In this document: piece by piece, positions 62,241 through 64,000 of the stretch
How positions within the stretch are numbered: position 1 is the first letter of the stretch
Layout: the number at the start of each line of letters is the position of its first letter
Assembly (NCBI GenBank): GCA_002375695.1
Contig: DFMO01000003.1
Coordinates: forward strand, 327,466-391,465
Origin: Flavobacteriaceae bacterium UBA3591
GTDB lineage: Bacteria > Bacteroidota > Bacteroidia > Flavobacteriales > Flavobacteriaceae
Direction: 5' to 3'
Length of the DNA stretch: 64,000 nt
Made by a program: the position numbers and the translations under genes
The notes under the pieces: generated by a model
Database searches by the model: none
Told to the model about the DNA's origin: nothing
Seen by the model: the letters and a program-made list of their open reading frames with translations, nothing else

Positions 62241-62636
62241 TTATTTAGCTAAAATTCCGTCGGTATCTACGGCGGGAAGTTTAACGGTATTGCTTTCAGA
62301 AATACTGTTGGGTGTAAAAGTAAATTTTCGTTCAAACATACGGCTGCCGTCAAAAAAAGTAACCAAATACTCATTGGTAAAGGCTAAAACCGCTTCGGCA
62401 ATAAATTCAATTTTTATAGCCTGTTTTGGGGCTACGTTACCAAGATTTCGGCGTAGGGTTGTCGTTTTTTTATCTTCAGTATTTCCGCGAGACATAACCA
62501 ATACGGTTTCAATTTGCGTTTCGCGGTTATTGATAAAATACACAGTCCAAAGTTTTGCACCTACTTCTTCATCGTATTCATTGATAGCAACAATATGAAT
62601 ATTTTCGGCTTTTGGTATTTCAATATCTTTTCGCAT
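62241..62636 (-). CDS. Uncharacterised 131-residue protein upstream of the ABC ATPase
   Basis: No family recognised. It reads as a soluble beta-rich protein (WTVYFINNRETQIETVLVMSR, split family-like strands) with no signal peptide or obvious catalytic motif. It lies 9 bp before the ABC ATPase and 2 bp after the next upstream small ORF, so it belongs to the pheS-to-ATPase minus-strand run. Confidence 0.65.
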   Translation of the reverse strand: MRKDIEIPKAENIHIVAINEYDEEVGAKLWTVYFINNRETQIETVLVMSRGNTEDKKTTTLRRNLGNVAPKQAIKIEFIAEAVLAFTNEYLVTFFDGSRMFERKFTFTPNSISESNTVKLPAVDTDGILAK

Positions 62637-62638
62637 AA

Positions 62639-62803
62639 TTAATCGTCAATTTTCCACATAATCCATACCGCTAGTAACGCTATTGCGGCTACAACTAGCA
62701 AAATAGATCCAATAATAATTTTAATGGCGGCAATTACAAATGTTAAATAGGCAATAGCAATGCCTATAATAATGAGAACAGCAATAGCGGCATACTTTTT
62801 CAT
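62639..62803 (-). CDS. Small membrane protein (54 residues)
   Basis: ATG at 62803 to TAA at 62639. It encodes a mostly hydrophobic protein with two predicted membrane segments (about residues 5-25 and 28-48), the second rich in Ile, Ala and Val, and a short MWKIDD tail. The 2-bp spacing to the next gene and clean stop support it as a real gene. Function unknown. Confidence 0.6.
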   Translation of the reverse strand: MKKYAAIAVLIIIGIAIAYLTFVIAAIKIIIGSILLVVAAIALLAVWIMWKIDD

Positions 62804-62844
62804 AATACTATTTTTAAGCGAGTGATTTTGCTTAAAGATGCTAA

Positions 62845-63864
62845 CTATAGTACACTTTTAAATTGCTCTAAAAAGCGTACATCGTTTTCGCTAAACATTC
62901 TAATATCTGGTATTTGGTGTAATAGCATGGCAATACGGTCTATACCTACACCAAAGGCGAAACCTGTGTAAACTTCGGGGTCGATGCCACAATTTTTTAG
63001 TACGTTGGGGTCTACCATTCCGCAACCGCCAATTTCTAACCAGCCGGTTCCTTTTGTAATTTTATAATCTGTTTCGGTTTCTAATCCCCAGTAAACGTCT
63101 ACTTCGGCGCTAGGTTCGGTAAAGGGAAAGTAGGAGGGACGAAGCCTAATTTTAGATTTCCCAAACATTTCAGTGGTAAAATATTGAAGCGTTTGTTTTA
63201 AATCGGCAAAGCTTACTCCTTTATCTACGTATAAACCTTCCACTTGGTGAAAGAAGCAGTGCGAGCGTGCCGAAATTGCTTCGTTTCTATACACACGGCC
63301 CGGCGAAATGGTTCTAATAGGTGGTTTGTTGTCTTCCATATAACGCACCTGTACCGATGAGGTGTGCGTGCGCAATAAAATATCTGGATTGGTTTGAATA
63401 AAAAAAGTATCCTGCATATCGCGCGCTGGATGATATTCGGGTAAATTTAACGCAGTAAAATTATGCCAGTCGTCTTCAATTTCAGGCCCTTCAGACACGT
63501 TAAAACCTATGCGTAAAAAGATGTCTATTATTTTATTTTTTACAATAGAAATTGGGTGACGCGCGCCCAAAGACATAATTTCACCTGGACGTGTTAGGTC
63601 GCCATATTGACCTTTGGCTTCGGCATTGATTTCTAAAGCAGCTTTTAAAGAATCGATTTTATTTTGGGCAGCGTTTTTAAGACTGTTTATTACTTGTCCA
63701 AATTCTTTTTTCTGTTCGTTTGGAACATTTTTAAACTCGGCAAAAAAACTGTTTAAAATTCCTTTTTTTCCCAAATATTTTATGCGGAAGTTTTCTATTT
63801 CTTCTTTATTAGTTGAAGAAAAGGCTTCAACTTGGGCAATATGATTTTTTATGGTATCTATCAT
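62845..63864 (-). CDS. pheS: Phenylalanine--tRNA ligase alpha subunit
   Basis: A 339-residue class II synthetase subunit. The N-terminal coiled coil is followed by the class II motifs: GRVYRNEAISARSHCFFHQVEG (motif 2 region), the substrate region with LRLRPSYFPFTEPSAEVDV and motif 3 FAFGVGIDRIAML. With PheT it charges tRNA-Phe. pheT is not adjacent in the window. Length is normal. Confidence 0.96.
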   Translation of the reverse strand: MIDTIKNHIAQVEAFSSTNKEEIENFRIKYLGKKGILNSFFAEFKNVPNEQKKEFGQVINSLKNAAQNKIDSLKAALEINAEAKGQYGDLTRPGEIMSLGARHPISIVKNKIIDIFLRIGFNVSEGPEIEDDWHNFTALNLPEYHPARDMQDTFFIQTNPDILLRTHTSSVQVRYMEDNKPPIRTISPGRVYRNEAISARSHCFFHQVEGLYVDKGVSFADLKQTLQYFTTEMFGKSKIRLRPSYFPFTEPSAEVDVYWGLETETDYKITKGTGWLEIGGCGMVDPNVLKNCGIDPEVYTGFAFGVGIDRIAMLLHQIPDIRMFSENDVRFLEQFKSVL

Positions 63865-63889
63865 CTTTTAATTTTCTTCAGAAACCTAA

Positions 63890-64000
63890 TTAATTTATTA
63901 CTTCTTTTTCTACAAAATATTGAACAATTGCTTCTTTCATCAAAACACTTTGTTCGCCCGCTTTTAGGGGTGGTAACTGCTCGACTACTGTGTAATGAGG
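63890..64000 (-). CDS. 3' end of an unidentified gene upstream of pheS
   Basis: The last 36 codons and a TAA stop of a minus-strand frame that continues beyond the window edge; it ends with VQYFVEKEVIN. Too little is visible to name it. It is 25 bp upstream of the pheS start and in the same direction, so it may share the transcript. Confidence 0.4.
   Translation of the reverse strand, partial: PHYTVVEQLPPLKAGEQSVLMKEAIVQYFVEKEVIN

Overview
The window is an AT-rich chromosomal segment from a member of the Bacteroidetes, almost certainly family Flavobacteriaceae. Supporting signs are the TAnnTTTG promoter element upstream of several genes, few purine-rich ribosome binding sites, a type IX secretion (T9SS) C-terminal sorting domain, a PID-CTERM protein, and families typical of this group (DUF4837, DUF4175, DUF6327, DUF4349, a two-domain OMP_b-brl receptor, a GreA-like small protein). 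No rRNA, CRISPR array, insertion sequence or prophage is visible. Most of the window is core housekeeping sequence.

Region 1-25 kb is mostly minus-strand core genes: a GH3-like protein (cut by the window edge), an M23 peptidase, tatA, a DUF4837 lipoprotein, an MltD-type lytic transglycosylase, pgk, holB, a methyltransferase, mnmG, ybeY, a very large DUF4175 membrane protein preceded by a 57-residue four-cysteine ORF, gltX, an outer-membrane barrel, an SPFH protein, a three-gene YtxH/holin-like/DUF6327 operon, glnS, folB, tRNA-Cys, a LysE-type exporter and rnr. Two parS-like palindromes flank mnmG. A roughly 0.6 kb AT-rich gene-free stretch at 25.5-26.1 kb carries near-consensus DnaA boxes. 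Together these suggest the window lies near the chromosome origin.

Region 26-43 kb holds rpiB, a CDF metal exporter, an ElaA-type acetyltransferase, then a long minus-strand run reading MBL hydrolase, S8 protease lipoprotein, M1 peptidase, rnpA, DUF4349 lipoprotein, S41 protease, fatty-acid-hydroxylase family protein and a small unknown protein. A CPA-type antiporter with a TrkA-N domain, a small Cys-rich lipoprotein, lepA and a TonB-receptor-like outer membrane protein follow.

Region 43.4-47.1 kb is the most unusual part. dusB is followed by a two-gene accessory islet: a T9SS-sorted M43/pappalysin-like metalloprotease and a lipoprotein. A second, diverged copy of the last 36 bp of dusB lies on the far side of the islet, still encoding nearly the same C-terminal peptide and its stop codon. 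The protease carries a run of ten C in codons 6-9, before its signal-peptide core, so it is a strong candidate for on/off phase variation by slippage.

Region 47-64 kb returns to core genes: a LolC/E-like permease, rbfA, methylmalonyl-CoA epimerase, a CAT-anticodon tRNA, a PID-CTERM protein, ribE, pdxA, the DUF177-rpmF-fabH-accB-accC cluster (large-subunit assembly and fatty-acid initiation), a DAO-family oxidase, mtgA with an overlapping GreA-like gene, a FUSC transporter, an NADP-dependent oxidoreductase, a lone ABC ATPase, two small unknown genes, pheS, and the 3' end of one further gene.
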